The position numbers and the translations under genes are program-made. A stretch of 64,000 nucleotides of DNA. It comes from Malachius bipustulatus (lineage: Eukaryota; Arthropoda; Insecta; Coleoptera; Melyridae). Of the stretch, positions 1 through 8,854 are shown one piece after another. The notes below the pieces were generated by a model. That model was not told the DNA's origin, made no database searches, and saw nothing but the letters and a program-made list of their open reading frames with translations. The stretch is taken from positions 40,636,929-40,700,928 of the forward strand of contig OU342635.1 in assembly GCA_910589415.1 (NCBI GenBank), written 5' to 3'. Position 1 is the first letter of the stretch. Each line of letters starts with the position of its first letter.

Positions 1-125
1 ACTATCTGTTTTATCCCACCCAGTATGTAGAGGATGCCCCAAAAGTTTTTTATCAAGGGATATCCGCGTTATAAAACAGAAACAAATGAATTGATGTGTG
101 TAGGCTTTCACGGCTGGCTTCAATT

Positions 126-226
126 GAAATCATAGTTGATTCCAGGCTATTTTGCCGTGGTCAGGTTAGTTGCTCCCCAAATCTCCATGGACCACGGCAA
201 AACAGCCCGGAATCAACCATGATTTC
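126..226. repeat. Imperfect palindrome (foldback)
   Basis: Arms 126-162 and 190-226 are reverse complements over 37 nt with few mismatches, around a 27-nt loop. The shape fits a small foldback transposon or the terminal hairpin of one. No coding content. Confidence 0.7.
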
Positions 227-399
227 AAAAGAAACAAATTAAATTTCGGAAATTTCAAATATGCTCCACTTTTACTTGATTTTTTCAAATTACAGCCCTA
301 CTTTTTTGGCTCGGTGATGATGAATACGATGTCATGCGATTTTTGAAAATCTAGTTTTTTAGCCTGCCGAAAACAAACACCGGAAATGAATTTGACGGT

Positions 400-700
400 G
401 CCAGAAAGCATTATCTGAAAGTTGAGTCGCACGCACGAAAAGCGTCAACGTTGAAGTCAAAGAAAAGAGGATAGGTGACGTGACAATGGGGCTTTCTCAT
501 TGGTCCAGGGAGGGACGCATAACCTACGACGTCATCTGCAAGAGGAAAGCGTCGGCAGTATATTTCTGGCCATCCGTTTGACAGAAACATTTCGGTGTCT
601 CCAGACTTTTCTTCCAGAGTGTATAAAAACATGAAGCGGTCATGCGGTGTAGCGTAACTCGCACTGCATAATAAACTTTCCGAGACTTTTTATCTTCATG
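400..700 (+). mobile_element. Possible solo LTR / promoter-like segment
   Basis: Locally GC-richer DNA with an ATTGGTCC box near 498-505, a TATAAAA box at 622-628, an initiator-like region about 30 bp downstream and AATAAA at 670-675. Promoter and polyadenylation signal in close succession is typical of a retrotransposon LTR. No paired LTR, primer-binding site or gag-pol sequence was found and the edges are not defined, so this is weak. Confidence 0.25.
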
Positions 701-1330
701 GAAAATCTGGCTTTAATTCTTAGCAGTCGTAGGGTAGGGAATCCATATATCGCAGACAGGAGGCAATGCGCATATTTTAGAACCCGGTCTTCTATCATTC
801 CCGCGGAGTTCCGGCCCTGCTAGTCCGTATTATTGTCTAAATTCTTGGCGAGTCTATAAAATGTAAATCAAGCGATGTGATGTGATGGAGCTGTTCGTCT
901 TCACTCTTTTAACAAACAAGAGGAGTGACGTTTACTGCCCATAATGTTGTTGTTAAGACATTAATTTAATAGCGATTTGATTCGATATCGTGTTGTGCTC
1001 ATATCGTGTGTATATAAGAATAATTAAAAAGAGTGATCCATCATTCATCCTCTATTTAGATTAACTTAATAATAAGCTAACATCTTAATGCACTTAGTCG
1101 GATTAAATCTAAGCTCCTAAATGGACTACCAATCATGTCCGACCTGATTTATTTATTATTCAAGTAGCTATTGAAGACCTTAATAATGAAGTTGGTCGTA
1201 ATTCGTGAAACATTGCTGACTACATCTCTGTTCTTTGCACGTACCTATGTACTTGAATATGAAATGAAAGTGATTTTTTTTTATTTATAGGTTAGTAGAT
1301 ATCTGTTATAGACTAAGGAGCCCACCAGAC

Positions 1331-2499
1331 CTTCGTTATTTTATAAAAGCTGGAAGTTTCTGTGCGCATATCCCCAACACAGGTAGGAACAATGCAGCGA
1401 CTATGAAGTTTGGATCATCGTGGCTTTGGCAGGTGACATCTTATAAAATCACTCCTCAAAATCTTGATGGTATGAAGGTTTTTTTAACTTAAAGGGCATA
1501 TAGGAAATGCAAAAATAGGCGAAATATGTTTTTTGAATATATCAACTGGCTGATCACAATATTGAATAATTGAAAAACAGGATTTGATACTCCCGAGTCT
1601 CCTGATCAAAAATTCTTCACTCTAGTGGCAGAGATCTGGGTGTGTTGTTACCTTCTTTATTAAATAATTTCTACGCCACTGACTTTAATGCAAATTTGTT
1701 ATTTTTGATAGGTATCCCTACATTGTGGAATATCTTGATAAAAGCGCGTCCTACAACAAAAACTTAAGACGACTTTTCTCCTCTAAACAAAACGAGGTTA
1801 CCAAAAATAAAAAAATTGCATATAAGTCAGTGGCGTAGAAATTATTTAATAAAGAAGGTAACAACACACCCAGATCTCTGCCAAATCAAGTTCTTCAATT
1901 AGTACAACTGTTTCATCCCATCTTTCTAATTAATAGGAATTCCTCTAATTAGGTTATTCCCGCACATGTCCCTTCCACCCACTCCCACTTAGAAGTGAAC
2001 GCTTTCGTGGAAAATGAAATGGAAGATGATGGGTTGCAAACCGTTCATACACACGGGCAACCAAATCCGAGTGTTGATGGTAGCAAACAGCGCCAAGGGC
2101 GAAGGGAGAGCCAACCCAATGCCCAACAAGAATTCACCATGAGACGTCGTACGAGTCGAGTTAGAAAAGCACTACGCTTACTATACGAACAAGAGAATTG
2201 TGCTCGAATCGGAAGTCGCCGCGACGCCTTAAATTTAATAAACCGTTTTGAAGAATTGCTCTTCAATTAAATACTTGTGCAGTGCAGCATCTAGATAAAT
2301 CGACCCATGCCTGTAGGAAATTTCTCGCATATTTTTGCAACATGTCCTTTAAGTTTTAAAAGTACCTTTATACTTTCAAGATTTTGAGGAGTCATTTTAT
2401 ACAATTCCTCCAAAGCCACGATGATCCAAACTTCATAGTCGCTGCATCGTTCCTACCTGACCTGTGTTTGGAACATGCGATTGGAAATAACGAAGGAGT
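1331..2499. mobile_element. Nested inverted-repeat transposon remnant
   Basis: Outer arms 1331-1478 and 2353-2499 are imperfect reverse complements. Inside them a second, apparently perfect 60-nt inverted repeat lies at 1626-1685 and 1824-1883. An open frame at 1995-2270 (91 codons, basic, Arg-rich C-terminal half) sits between the inner repeat and the right outer arm and could be the 3' end of a decayed transposase; I do not recognise its family. The arrangement suggests one element inserted into another. Confidence 0.55.
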
Positions 2500-3076
2500 A
2501 GTAGTCGCGGGCTCTTGCTATATTAATAATTGGAGTAAAAGTAACTGGTTACAATTTTATAAATTAAATCGTTCCTAGTCACCATCACCAACTACAATCA
2601 CTTTTACTCCATTTATTTACTTTTATTTAATTACTCTTCTCGAAATTGTAATAATCAGAAACTCTTTTACAATTGCAAGAAGTTGATGATGGTAATAATT
2701 ATGTAGTCAGAAATGTTTTAGATGGAATAAAATATTCACACCAACATCCTCGATGAAGTTAGAAAAATATAAGAATTAAAATCTTGATTTTTTGCCAAGA
2801 TTTCCAGTATTTCTCGAGGACGCTGGTTTCATACCTCTATAATACGTGGTTCCAAAAATATCTCGGAAATAAGAAAAAACGAATCATTTTAAAATAAGAG
2901 CCGGCGCTCCGTCGTTAATTGAACGAATATGCGCGCCGTCAATGCCAAACAACACGCACAAAGAATCTGGGCGATAATTTTGGAATCACTAGGTATTATT
3001 ACATCACTTTGTAAATAAAACTTTGCTGAAAAATCCAAGCGATTTTTCACCAACGTTCCGAAAAATTACCTGAATG

Positions 3077-3104
3077 TTGGGATAGGGTACCCTTGCTTCT
3101 CAAA
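3077..3104 (+). promoter_or_regulatory. Probable exon-6 docking site (long-range RNA pairing)
   Basis: A 28-nt segment in the intron before exon 6.1, centred on the palindrome GGGTACCC (3085-3092) and followed by TTGCTTCTCAAA. Its reverse complement, in overlapping pieces, recurs in introns immediately upstream of exons 6.17, 6.20-6.23, 6.25-6.27 and 6.31, with 10-20 bp of potential pairing each. Known from Dscam: a docking site between exon 5 and the exon-6 cluster pairs with one selector per variant, so only one exon is activated. Position and complementarity match that model; pairing was judged by eye and not folded. Confidence 0.75.
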
Positions 3105-3309
3105 CGGGCACTTTCAAAATTCACGAGAAAAATTATAAATATATAACTAAAAATAAATCAACCCCTTCCTCTTCCAACCCCTTTCTTTTTTTCTTTTTCC
3201 ATCCCATTTGACCAATTGGCAAGAAACAAACAATCTCGATCGATATTCGATACTCGTAAATGACCTAGAGACCTTCTAACAGGTTTGTATGATTATTTTA
3301 TATCTATTT

Positions 3310-3319
3310 GGGTACCCTG
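3310..3319 (+). promoter_or_regulatory. Candidate selector before exon 6.1
   Basis: GGGTACCCTG can pair with docking bases 3083-3092 (10 bp, one G-U). It lies 118 nt upstream of exon 6.1. Because the core is a palindrome, this is the least specific of the candidates. Confidence 0.4.
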
Positions 3320-3437
3320 GCCCGGGGTCATGTCTTTTTTAAGCCGTTGGCGCTTTTGAATAAGGTAAGTTTGATCAAACCCGCATCTCTTCGCAAGAAA
3401 CGAGAAACAGGTACTTTTTTGTCTTGTAATTTTATAG

Positions 3438-3558
3438 AACCTGTTGGAAGCGTCCTACCGAAATTTCCGGTCGAGGCGAGAAAGGATAATATTTTCACGG
3501 CTACCGCTTCGGTTAGTCTGCTGTGTCCGGCGCAAGCCTTTCCTGTACCTCTAACAAG
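3438..3558 (+). CDS. Dscam1: Dscam1 variable exon 6.1 (Ig3 N-half)
   Basis: 121 nt, phase 2-to-2: the first two bases complete Glu (G|AA) and the last two start the Arg finished by exon 7. Reads EPVGSVLPKFP near the start and LLCPAQAFPVPLTR at the end; the Cys is the B-strand half of the Ig3 disulfide. Ends AAG|gtattt. The first variant of the array, two codons shorter in effect than the 124-nt majority minus one. Confidence 0.95.
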
Positions 3559-3607
3559 GTATTTTCTCAAATAATTAATTTTAATTAAGTTTTAATTTTG
3601 ACCGCAG

Positions 3608-3731
3608 AACCAATCGGAAGTGTCATTCCGAAATTCCCGACGACCGATAATTCAAGATCGTTCAAGGGTAAATTAAGGGATAGTTTGACGCTCCTCTGTC
3701 CCGCCCAAGGCTACCCCGTTCCATTCACAAG
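3608..3731 (+). CDS. Dscam1: Dscam1 variable exon 6.2
   Basis: 124 nt. EPIGSVIPKFP at the start, LTLLCPAQGYPVPFTR at the end. Only 49 nt separate it from 6.1, leaving no room for a long selector. Donor gtactt lacks +5G. Confidence 0.95.
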
Positions 3732-3769
3732 GTACTTAAATAAGTTTAAGCATGTTTGAATCTTCTTAG

Positions 3770-3893
3770 AACCAATCGGAACCGCCCTGCCCAAATTTCC
3801 CGCTGTGGATAATCTAAGAGGCTTCACGGCGAGTAGTCGATCCGTTGTTACCTTGCTATGCCCGGCTCAAGCTTTTCCTGTTCCAGCATATAG
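3770..3893 (+). CDS. Dscam1: Dscam1 variable exon 6.3
   Basis: 124 nt, EPIGTALPKFP to VTLLCPAQAFPVPAYR. Spacer from 6.2 is 38 nt. Same subfamily (PKFP motif after the opening EPxG) as 6.1, 6.2 and 6.7. Confidence 0.95.
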
Positions 3894-3939
3894 GTACCTA
3901 CTGTTTTATTTATTTCTAATTGTCGAATTAATTAAACAG

Positions 3940-4057
3940 AACCAGTCGGAAGTGTCAGACCAAACGTTCCTAAATTTCCTCCGTTGGATGCTTTTTTGGA
4001 AGGTTCCGATGTTGCTCTGATGTGTCCAGCTCAAGCTTATCCGGCTCCTATATTCAG
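3940..4057 (+). CDS. Dscam1: Dscam1 variable exon 6.4
   Basis: 118 nt, the shortest exon-6 variant, still in phase. It reads EPVGSVRPNVPKFP, carrying an extra three residues before PKFP but a shortened middle, and ends VALMCPAQAYPAPIFR. 46-nt spacer upstream. Confidence 0.94.
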
Positions 4058-4108
4058 GTAAATTTTTAGTTTGACAGCTCGTTCTTATTGGCTCTTGCAC
4101 TTATCTAG

Positions 4109-4232
4109 AACCAGTTGGATTGGTACGATCGAAGGTAACGTCCGGCGATGTTGTAAGAACCAAGCAGGCCGAAGAAAACGCAACTTTTACCATGCTCTGT
4201 CCCATGCAAGCGTATCCTCTACCATTATTCAG
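4109..4232 (+). CDS. Dscam1: Dscam1 variable exon 6.5
   Basis: 124 nt. Opens EPVGLVRSKV, ends FTMLCPMQAYPLPLFR; CPMQ replaces the usual CPAQ. Contains an N-glycosylation sequon (Asn-Ala-Thr) six residues before the Cys. Confidence 0.94.
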
Positions 4233-4271
4233 GTAACTGGTTCGAAAATTAATTTTAATCTTCTCCCCCAG

Positions 4272-4395
4272 AACCTGTTGGTACCGTCTCGCCGAAACTA
4301 ACATCGGGCGATAAATCCAGGACGGTTAGTGATAATTTGCTAGCGAATATCACGATGCTTTGCCCGTTCCAGTCTTACCCAGTTCCAAGATTCAG
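4272..4395 (+). CDS. Dscam1: Dscam1 variable exon 6.6
   Basis: 124 nt. EPVGTVSPKL to ITMLCPFQSYPVPRFR with an Asn-Ile-Thr sequon just before the Cys. Closest to 6.5, from which it is 39 nt away. It is followed by 922 nt of decayed exon copies. Confidence 0.94.
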
Positions 4396-5317
4396 GTATT
4401 TATTTAAAATGTTCGATATTTCTGAAAATCCAATAAAACAACCTATCACTGCATTCAGATTTGACAACTAGGGCGTGCTCGAACCTTGTCAAGTTCAAAG
4501 TCGCCACTTTTTGCATTGCATCGATTCAATTCCTTTGGTATTGCGGATGGTTTTGGGCAATCTTTGCGTGCGCACACTACAGCCGTACCTTCTTATCGAT
4601 GAGTCAAATAAGCCGAGAAAATTTTTATTCAAACTTCGATGAGTTTACTTTGCACCACAAGTGCTTTTATGCCACCACAACTTTTTTGTTCTTAATTCGA
4701 AGGCAACCCGTTACTCCATTCAAATCTGATAACTTTGACGGACTAAAATCTATTGAATCGAAGGTGGCTGCTTTCTGTAAATGCTTTGATGCTAGGCATA
4801 ATTTCGGATTATTTTAGCAAGCGCAAGCTATGACAATAACTTCTTATCGATGAATGGAATGAGTCGAGGTGATTTTTATTCCAACCCGGATGCGTTTACT
4901 TTGCACCACAAGAGCTTTTATGCCACCACAACTTTTTGTGGTGCATCATTCAATGACAACCCCGCGCAGATAACTAAGTCCGGCTTAAATATTAAGACCC
5001 ATTAGTTTCAAAGCTCTTTGTAACGTGTATCTTTGATGTAACAAATAGTTTCATGCTAGTTTGATAAAATCAAACTTTCATCTTATCTTCTTAGAGGTGA
5101 GTGGAATAAGTCTGTTTGGTTTTTATTTAAATTACGGATAATTTGCTGGACACCATGAGACCTTTTATGCCACCACAACTCTTTTTGTTCTTGAATTAAC
5201 AAGCAACCGATTCCCTTCATTCAGGAGGCTTTGTAACATCTTATATGCAATCATTCTCTCGCCCTCGTTGTGAAGTGTAATATTAAATTTCCTAGTTATT
5301 TTAATAAATTATTCTAG
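4396..5317 (+). pseudogene. Three decayed exon-6 copies
   Basis: Ends of relic exons are visible near 4597, 4848 and 5095, each followed by an intron of the same family (GTGAGTGGAATAAG-like start, then a shared CCACCACAACTTTTT tract near 4675, 4924 and 5172). Relic 1 keeps a GTACCTTCTTAT end but its donor is CG|ATGAGT. Relic 2 aligns with 6.19 over its last 60 nt but the Cys codon TGT has become AGC within a frame that meets TAG. Relic 3 retains only the donor AG|GTGAGT. None keeps an open, phase-compatible exon. Confidence 0.65.
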
Positions 5318-5441
5318 AACCGGTGGGAAGTGTTAAACCTAAATTTCCCACAATGGATAAAAGTCGCGCTTTCGAAGCTTCCGAGACTAACAGCGTGACG
5401 TTGCTGTGCCCAGCTCAAGCTTACCCTGTCCCTTCTCAAAG
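5318..5441 (+). CDS. Dscam1: Dscam1 variable exon 6.7
   Basis: 124 nt. EPVGSVKPKFP to VTLLCPAQAYPVPSQR, close to 6.1-6.3 despite lying beyond the relic block. Ends in Gln-Arg where most have aromatic-Arg. Confidence 0.95.
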
Positions 5442-5474
5442 GTAATTTATTTTTAATAACCGTTCCCATTATAG

Positions 5475-5598
5475 AACCCGTGAGCAGTACTTTACCGAAA
5501 GTCTCATCTCATTCCAAGTACGACGTCATAAGTTACCATCTCGGCAGTACTTTCGCAGTGATTTGTCCGGCTCAAGGGTACCCGGTCCCAAATTTTAG
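5475..5598 (+). CDS. Dscam1: Dscam1 variable exon 6.8
   Basis: 124 nt. EPVSSTLPKV to FAVICPAQGYPVPNFR; EPVSS rather than EPVGS. Only 33 nt after 6.7 and 30 nt before 6.9, so neither flanking spacer could function as an intron between variants. Donor gtcagt. Confidence 0.95.
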
Positions 5599-5628
5599 GT
5601 CAGTATTCGAATATGTTCTCTTTATCAG

Positions 5629-5752
5629 AACCTGTCGGTACCAGACCACCGAAACTCTCGAGTAACGCTAAACTTACCTGGACTGAAGACGCTTCCGGGG
5701 TCAATATTGCGATGGTTTGTCACGGTCAAGGTTACCCTGCACCGATATTCAG
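5629..5752 (+). CDS. Dscam1: Dscam1 variable exon 6.9
   Basis: 124 nt. EPVGTRPPKL to IAMVCHGQGYPAPIFR; CHGQ in place of CPAQ is unique in the array. Upstream spacer 30 nt, equal shortest in the cluster. Confidence 0.94.
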
Positions 5753-5790
5753 GTAAATAGGATTCGGTTTGATTTTTTTTGTCTCGCTAG

Positions 5791-5914
5791 AGCCGATTGG
5801 GTTGAGACCACCAAGCCTCATTTCGGACGTGAAAGGGATAACGATTGAGAAAATCCAAGGACATGCTTTGACTTTGTTGTGTCAAGCGCAAGGCTACCCG
5901 TCACCTTCATTCAG
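5791..5914 (+). CDS. Dscam1: Dscam1 variable exon 6.10
   Basis: 124 nt. EPIGLRPPSL to LTLLCQAQGYPSPSFR. First of a CQAQ-type group (6.10-6.12). Starts with the AG form of the split Glu codon (G|AG). Confidence 0.95.
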
Positions 5915-5953
5915 GTATTGTTGGGCTCAATAATTAATTATTTTATTCCATAG

Positions 5954-6077
5954 AACCAATAGGTACAAGAGCACCAAATATTATGGCCGATTCGAAATTG
6001 AAATCTATGGAACGGGTAGTCGGTTCGACCATTCCGATTTTTTGCCAAGCTCAAGGGTTCCCTATTCCTTCATTTAG
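5954..6077 (+). CDS. Dscam1: Dscam1 variable exon 6.11
   Basis: 124 nt. EPIGTRAPNI to IPIFCQAQGFPIPSFR. Sister of 6.12; 39-nt spacers on both sides. Confidence 0.95.
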
Positions 6078-6116
6078 GTATGATCACTGAACTAATTTTG
6101 CATGTTTTATTATTAG

Positions 6117-6240
6117 AACCAATCGGTACGAGGTCCCCGAATCTCCAGAGTGACTCGAAATTTAGACACATGGAACGAAAGAGCTCCTCTGATATTCCCA
6201 TTCTGTGTCAAGCCCAAGGATTCCCGGTCCCTTCTTACAG
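6117..6240 (+). CDS. Dscam1: Dscam1 variable exon 6.12
   Basis: 124 nt. EPIGTRSPNL to IPILCQAQGFPVPSYR, near-duplicate of 6.11 in its first and last thirds. Donor CAG|gtaatt. Confidence 0.95.
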
Positions 6241-6324
6241 GTAATTTGGCACACCAAGGATTTGAGATATACACGTATACCAGGCTACGATCGAATAAGT
6301 AATATGTTCTTCTTTCATTTATAG

Positions 6325-6448
6325 AGCCAGTCGGGTCTAAACGTCCGTCTTTCGGCAGCGATTTGAAAATGTTAGGCTACCAAAGACACGAAAATCATAA
6401 CATTGCGTTACTTTGTCCCGCTCAAGGATTACCGTTCCCTTCTTTCAG
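6325..6448 (+). CDS. Dscam1: Dscam1 variable exon 6.13
   Basis: 124 nt. EPVGSKRPSF to IALLCPAQGLPFPSFR. Preceded by an 84-nt intron, long enough to be spliced, unlike most neighbours. Confidence 0.95.
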
Positions 6449-6491
6449 GTAATACTGCTGCTTTAACAGTTTTAACCGTTTAATATTCTAG

Positions 6492-6615
6492 AGCCCGTTG
6501 GTTTGAAAGCACCGACTTTTTCGTCGTTGTCCAAAAGCTTCACCTACGATGCTCATTTTAATCAGAGTTACGTCCTGCTTTGTCCTGCTCAAGGCATGCC
6601 GGTTCCTTCATTCAG
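6492..6615 (+). CDS. Dscam1: Dscam1 variable exon 6.14
   Basis: 124 nt. EPVGLKAPTFSS to YVLLCPAQGMPVPSFR with an Asn-Gln-Ser sequon before the Cys strand. Sister of 6.15. Confidence 0.95.
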
Positions 6616-6655
6616 GTACGCTTTTTTTTGTTACTAACTGATTTTTTTCACCCAG

Positions 6656-6779
6656 AACCTGTAGGGTCGAAACCGCCGACGTTTTCTTCGCTCTCGAAAA
6701 TATTTTCGTATGAAACCCATCTGGGGAAGAATTTCGTGCTCCTTTGTCCAGCCCAGGCTATGCCTCTACCTTCATTCAG
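6656..6779 (+). CDS. Dscam1: Dscam1 variable exon 6.15
   Basis: 124 nt. EPVGSKPPTFSS to FVLLCPAQAMPLPSFR. The sequon of sister 6.14 is lost (GKN in place of NQS). Confidence 0.95.
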
Positions 6780-6815
6780 GTAATTTTTATTAATTGATTG
6801 AATTTTTGGATGCAG

Positions 6816-6939
6816 AACCAATCGGTTTGAAAGCCCCGTCCTTCTCGAACGATGCCACTAGTATATCTTACACGAGAGGCGTTAACCAGAGTTTCGGGCT
6901 GCTATGTCAAGCGCAAGCATATCCCGCACCTTTTTATAA
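6816..6939 (+). CDS. Dscam1: Dscam1 variable exon 6.16
   Basis: 124 nt. EPIGLKAPSFSND to FGLLCQAQAYPAPFYK, with an Asn-Gln-Ser sequon. The donor is AA|gtaagt, so the junction residue becomes Lys instead of Arg; the lost exonic -1 G is offset by a full GTAAGT. Sister of 6.19. Confidence 0.94.
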
Positions 6940-6972
6940 GTAAGTACCTAGTAAGTACAAGTGAGTTGGAAG

Positions 6973-6983
6973 CCCTATCCCAA
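6973..6983 (+). promoter_or_regulatory. Candidate selector before exon 6.17
   Basis: CCCTATCCCAA is the exact reverse complement of docking bases 3077-3087 (11 bp, plus one flanking G-U). It lies 45 nt upstream of exon 6.17. Confidence 0.65.
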
Positions 6984-7027
6984 ATAAAACTAGTACTAAG
7001 ACCAATCTAAATTTAATATCAATTCAG

Positions 7028-7151
7028 AACCGGTCGGGTACACGCCACCAAGGTTACCCCCGAAATCTAAACTCGATGCAGTCGTCGGTAGAACAAATGG
7101 TACTATAGTAATCCCTTGTGACGCTCAATCTCACCCTGTTCCATTATTCAG
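7028..7151 (+). CDS. Dscam1: Dscam1 variable exon 6.17
   Basis: 124 nt. EPVGYTPPRL to IVIPCDAQSHPVPLFR, with an Asn-Gly-Thr sequon. Divergent (CDAQSH) from its neighbours and the only one in the 5' half with a clear selector match upstream. Donor gtgtgt. Confidence 0.95.
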
Positions 7152-7194
7152 GTGTGTATCTAAAAAATATGATTTTTTTCTATTTATTTAATAG

Positions 7195-7318
7195 AACCCG
7201 TTGGTTCCAAGGCACCAAGTTTCTCGTCAGACTCTAGGACGTTCTCGTTTATAAGAACGGAAAAGCAAAGCTTTGCCTTATTGTGTCCGGCGCAGGGACA
7301 ACCCAGCCCTTCATTCAG
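7195..7318 (+). CDS. Dscam1: Dscam1 variable exon 6.18
   Basis: 124 nt. EPVGSKAPSFSSD to FALLCPAQGQPSPSFR. Spacers 43 and 37 nt. Donor gttagt has a rare +3 T. Confidence 0.95.
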
Positions 7319-7355
7319 GTTAGTGGGATTTTGTAACGATGTTTGTTATTACCAG

Positions 7356-7479
7356 AACCGATCGGGTTCAAAGCACCGGCGTTTTCAAACGACGCGGTCA
7401 GCTCGACGTATATCCGTGGTGTGGGGCATAGTTTTGGGTTACTTTGTCAAGCGCAGAGTTTTCCGGTACCTGTTTACAG
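7356..7479 (+). CDS. Dscam1: Dscam1 variable exon 6.19
   Basis: 124 nt. EPIGFKAPAFSND to FGLLCQAQSFPVPVYR. Its donor and downstream intron (CAG|gtgagttgaataag) are the intact parent-like version of the sequence found after the decayed copies at 4396-5317 and 7480-8128. Confidence 0.95.
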
Positions 7480-8128
7480 GTGAGTTGAATAAGTTTCGCT
7501 CATTTTTTCCCTAATCTGTTGTAATTTAGCCGGTACCACGGCATCTTTAATGCCACCACAACTTTTTTTTTTCTTCAATAAGAAGAATTTCGTTTTTTTA
7601 TCAAATTGTTGGACTTTGTTTGTAGTAACTGTGGCATTCGGGTCAAATCAAAGCGTTAATATTTTGGAATGACGTGAACCCTCTGGTGCGAGACACTGTT
7701 TCGCGGTAGTTAACTAAGCGGTTTCCCGGTACCTTCTAATAGGTGAGTGGAGTAAGTCTTCCTGATTTGATTCAAACCTTGTTGAGTTTGCTTAGCTTCA
7801 CGAGATCTTTTATGTCACCACAATTTTTCTCGTTATGTTTCCCAATGGTTTGGTGGATTATACTGGTCGTATTTTCGGCGTACAAATCAATGATTTGGGG
7901 CAATTGTTACGCGTTTCTTAGTCAAACGCAAGGTTCCCCATTTCCTTCTAACAGGTGAGTAAGGTATATTTTGCTAATTTTAATTAAACTCTTGATGAGA
8001 TTGCATAGGACCATGAGACCAACCAAAAGCTTTATTTTACCATTACACCTAACTCTTGTGCCCTATCCTATCATTCTCGTGAACCAAGTCGTAAGTAAAT
8101 TAGTAATCGTACTTTGAATGTCTCTTAG
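7480..8128 (+). pseudogene. Two decayed exon-6 copies
   Basis: Relic 4 ends GTTTCCCGGTACCTTCTAATAG|gtgagt at 7741. Relic 5 ends at 7954 with CAAGGTTCCCCATTTCCTTC in the normal exon-6 frame, but the B-strand Cys codon has become Ser (LLC to FLS). Neither has a recognisable acceptor or EPxG start. Both introns carry the CCACCACAA tract (near 7554 and 7822) seen at 4396-5317. Confidence 0.65.
8058..8068 (+). promoter_or_regulatory. Candidate selector before exon 6.20
   Basis: GTGCCCTATCC pairs with docking bases 3080-3090 (11 bp, one G-U); 60 nt upstream of the exon. Confidence 0.5.
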
Positions 8129-8255
8129 AACCCATAACAAACGTTGCCCCAAAAGTAAAAGATCACGATGTCGGAAGTTTGAGGAAAGAAATACCGGCTG
8201 GTTCTGTGGTTCCTCTCGCTTGTACAGTTCAAGGGTTCCCTTCACCAAATTTCAG
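8129..8255 (+). CDS. Dscam1: Dscam1 variable exon 6.20
   Basis: 127 nt. EPITNVAPKV to VPLACTVQGFPSPNFR. First of the 3' subfamily (6.20-6.31), which reads EPT/EPI-x-N rather than EPxG. Donor gtaggt. Confidence 0.95.
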
Positions 8256-8322
8256 GTAGGTAAGCTTTTTCTATACCATCGGGCTTTTTCTGGCGTAAGA
8301 GTTTTGAAACGCTCGAGAACTA

Positions 8323-8332
8323 GGTACCCTGT
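8323..8332 (+). promoter_or_regulatory. Candidate selector before exon 6.21
   Basis: GGTACCCTGT pairs with docking bases 3082-3091 (10 bp, one G-U); 37 nt before the exon. Confidence 0.5.
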
Positions 8333-8369
8333 ATGCCTACTGCTAGGTCCAATTTGGTCTTTATTTCAG

Positions 8370-8499
8370 AGCCTACGAGTAAAATTGCTCCCAAATTAAC
8401 CGGTCTGAAGTATGTCGGCGGGAGGATGTATCTGTACGGTCAGAACAGTGCAGCGGTTTTGATGTGCGATGTTGTCGGCTATCCGATACCAAATTACAG
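8370..8499 (+). CDS. Dscam1: Dscam1 variable exon 6.21
   Basis: 130 nt. EPTSKIAPKL to VLMCDVVGYPIPNYR. First of three sisters (6.21-6.23) sharing EPTSKIAPK and CDVVGYP. Confidence 0.95.
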
Positions 8500-8529
8500 G
8501 TACTTTTTCTATTTAAGTAAGCCTTACGC

Positions 8530-8543
8530 GAGCGAGGGTACCT
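8530..8543 (+). promoter_or_regulatory. Candidate selector before exon 6.22
   Basis: GAGCGAGGGTACCT pairs continuously with docking bases 3085-3098 (14 bp with three G-U pairs); 44 nt before the exon. Confidence 0.55.
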
Positions 8544-8587
8544 ACAAGTAGTCCCACACAAATTCATCATCGGTTCGATCATTTCAG

Positions 8588-8717
8588 AACCGACTAGTAA
8601 GATTGCCCCGAAACTACCTGGTAAGAAATACGATGGAGGTCAGATTTACGAGTCCGGGGAAAACAAAACGGCTGTTCTTCAGTGTGACGTTGTGGGATAT
8701 CCCGCTCCTTCTTACAG
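8588..8717 (+). CDS. Dscam1: Dscam1 variable exon 6.22
   Basis: 130 nt. EPTSKIAPKL to AVLQCDVVGYPAPSYR with an Asn-Lys-Thr sequon. Donor CAG|gtaggt. Confidence 0.95.
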
Positions 8718-8803
8718 GTAGGTTTTCTTTCTTTTTCTTTCTCTCCTTGGTCCTAATCCTTCCAGGCCACGAAATTCAAGCAAATAACTTTAAATTCGAT
8801 GAA

Positions 8804-8815
8804 AAGCTAGGGTAC
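8804..8815 (+). promoter_or_regulatory. Candidate selector before exon 6.23
   Basis: AAGCTAGGGTAC pairs with docking bases 3087-3098 at 11 of 12 positions; 39 nt before the exon. Confidence 0.5.
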
Positions 8816-8854
8816 AGTTGTTGAGACCACTCATAAAACTTGACATATTTCTAG

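Larger units (their letters stand above)
1..3437. other. Intron upstream of exon-6 cluster
   Basis: No Dscam exon 5 or other credible coding exon is visible. The stretch holds a 37-nt-arm hairpin (126-226), an LTR-like promoter segment (about 400-700), nested inverted repeats (1331-2499), and the probable exon-6 docking site (3077-3104). Confidence 0.6.

Noticed and set aside
1..3437. Possible Dscam exon 5 (end of Ig2) expected upstream of the exon-6 cluster
   Set aside because: No sequence encoding the conserved LPSGELHI/YQCRTKH-like region was found; it probably lies before position 1.
4461..4817. 118-codon open frame between exons 6.6 and 6.7
   Set aside because: It runs across two decayed exon copies in a frame unrelated to exon 6; composition is not protein-like.
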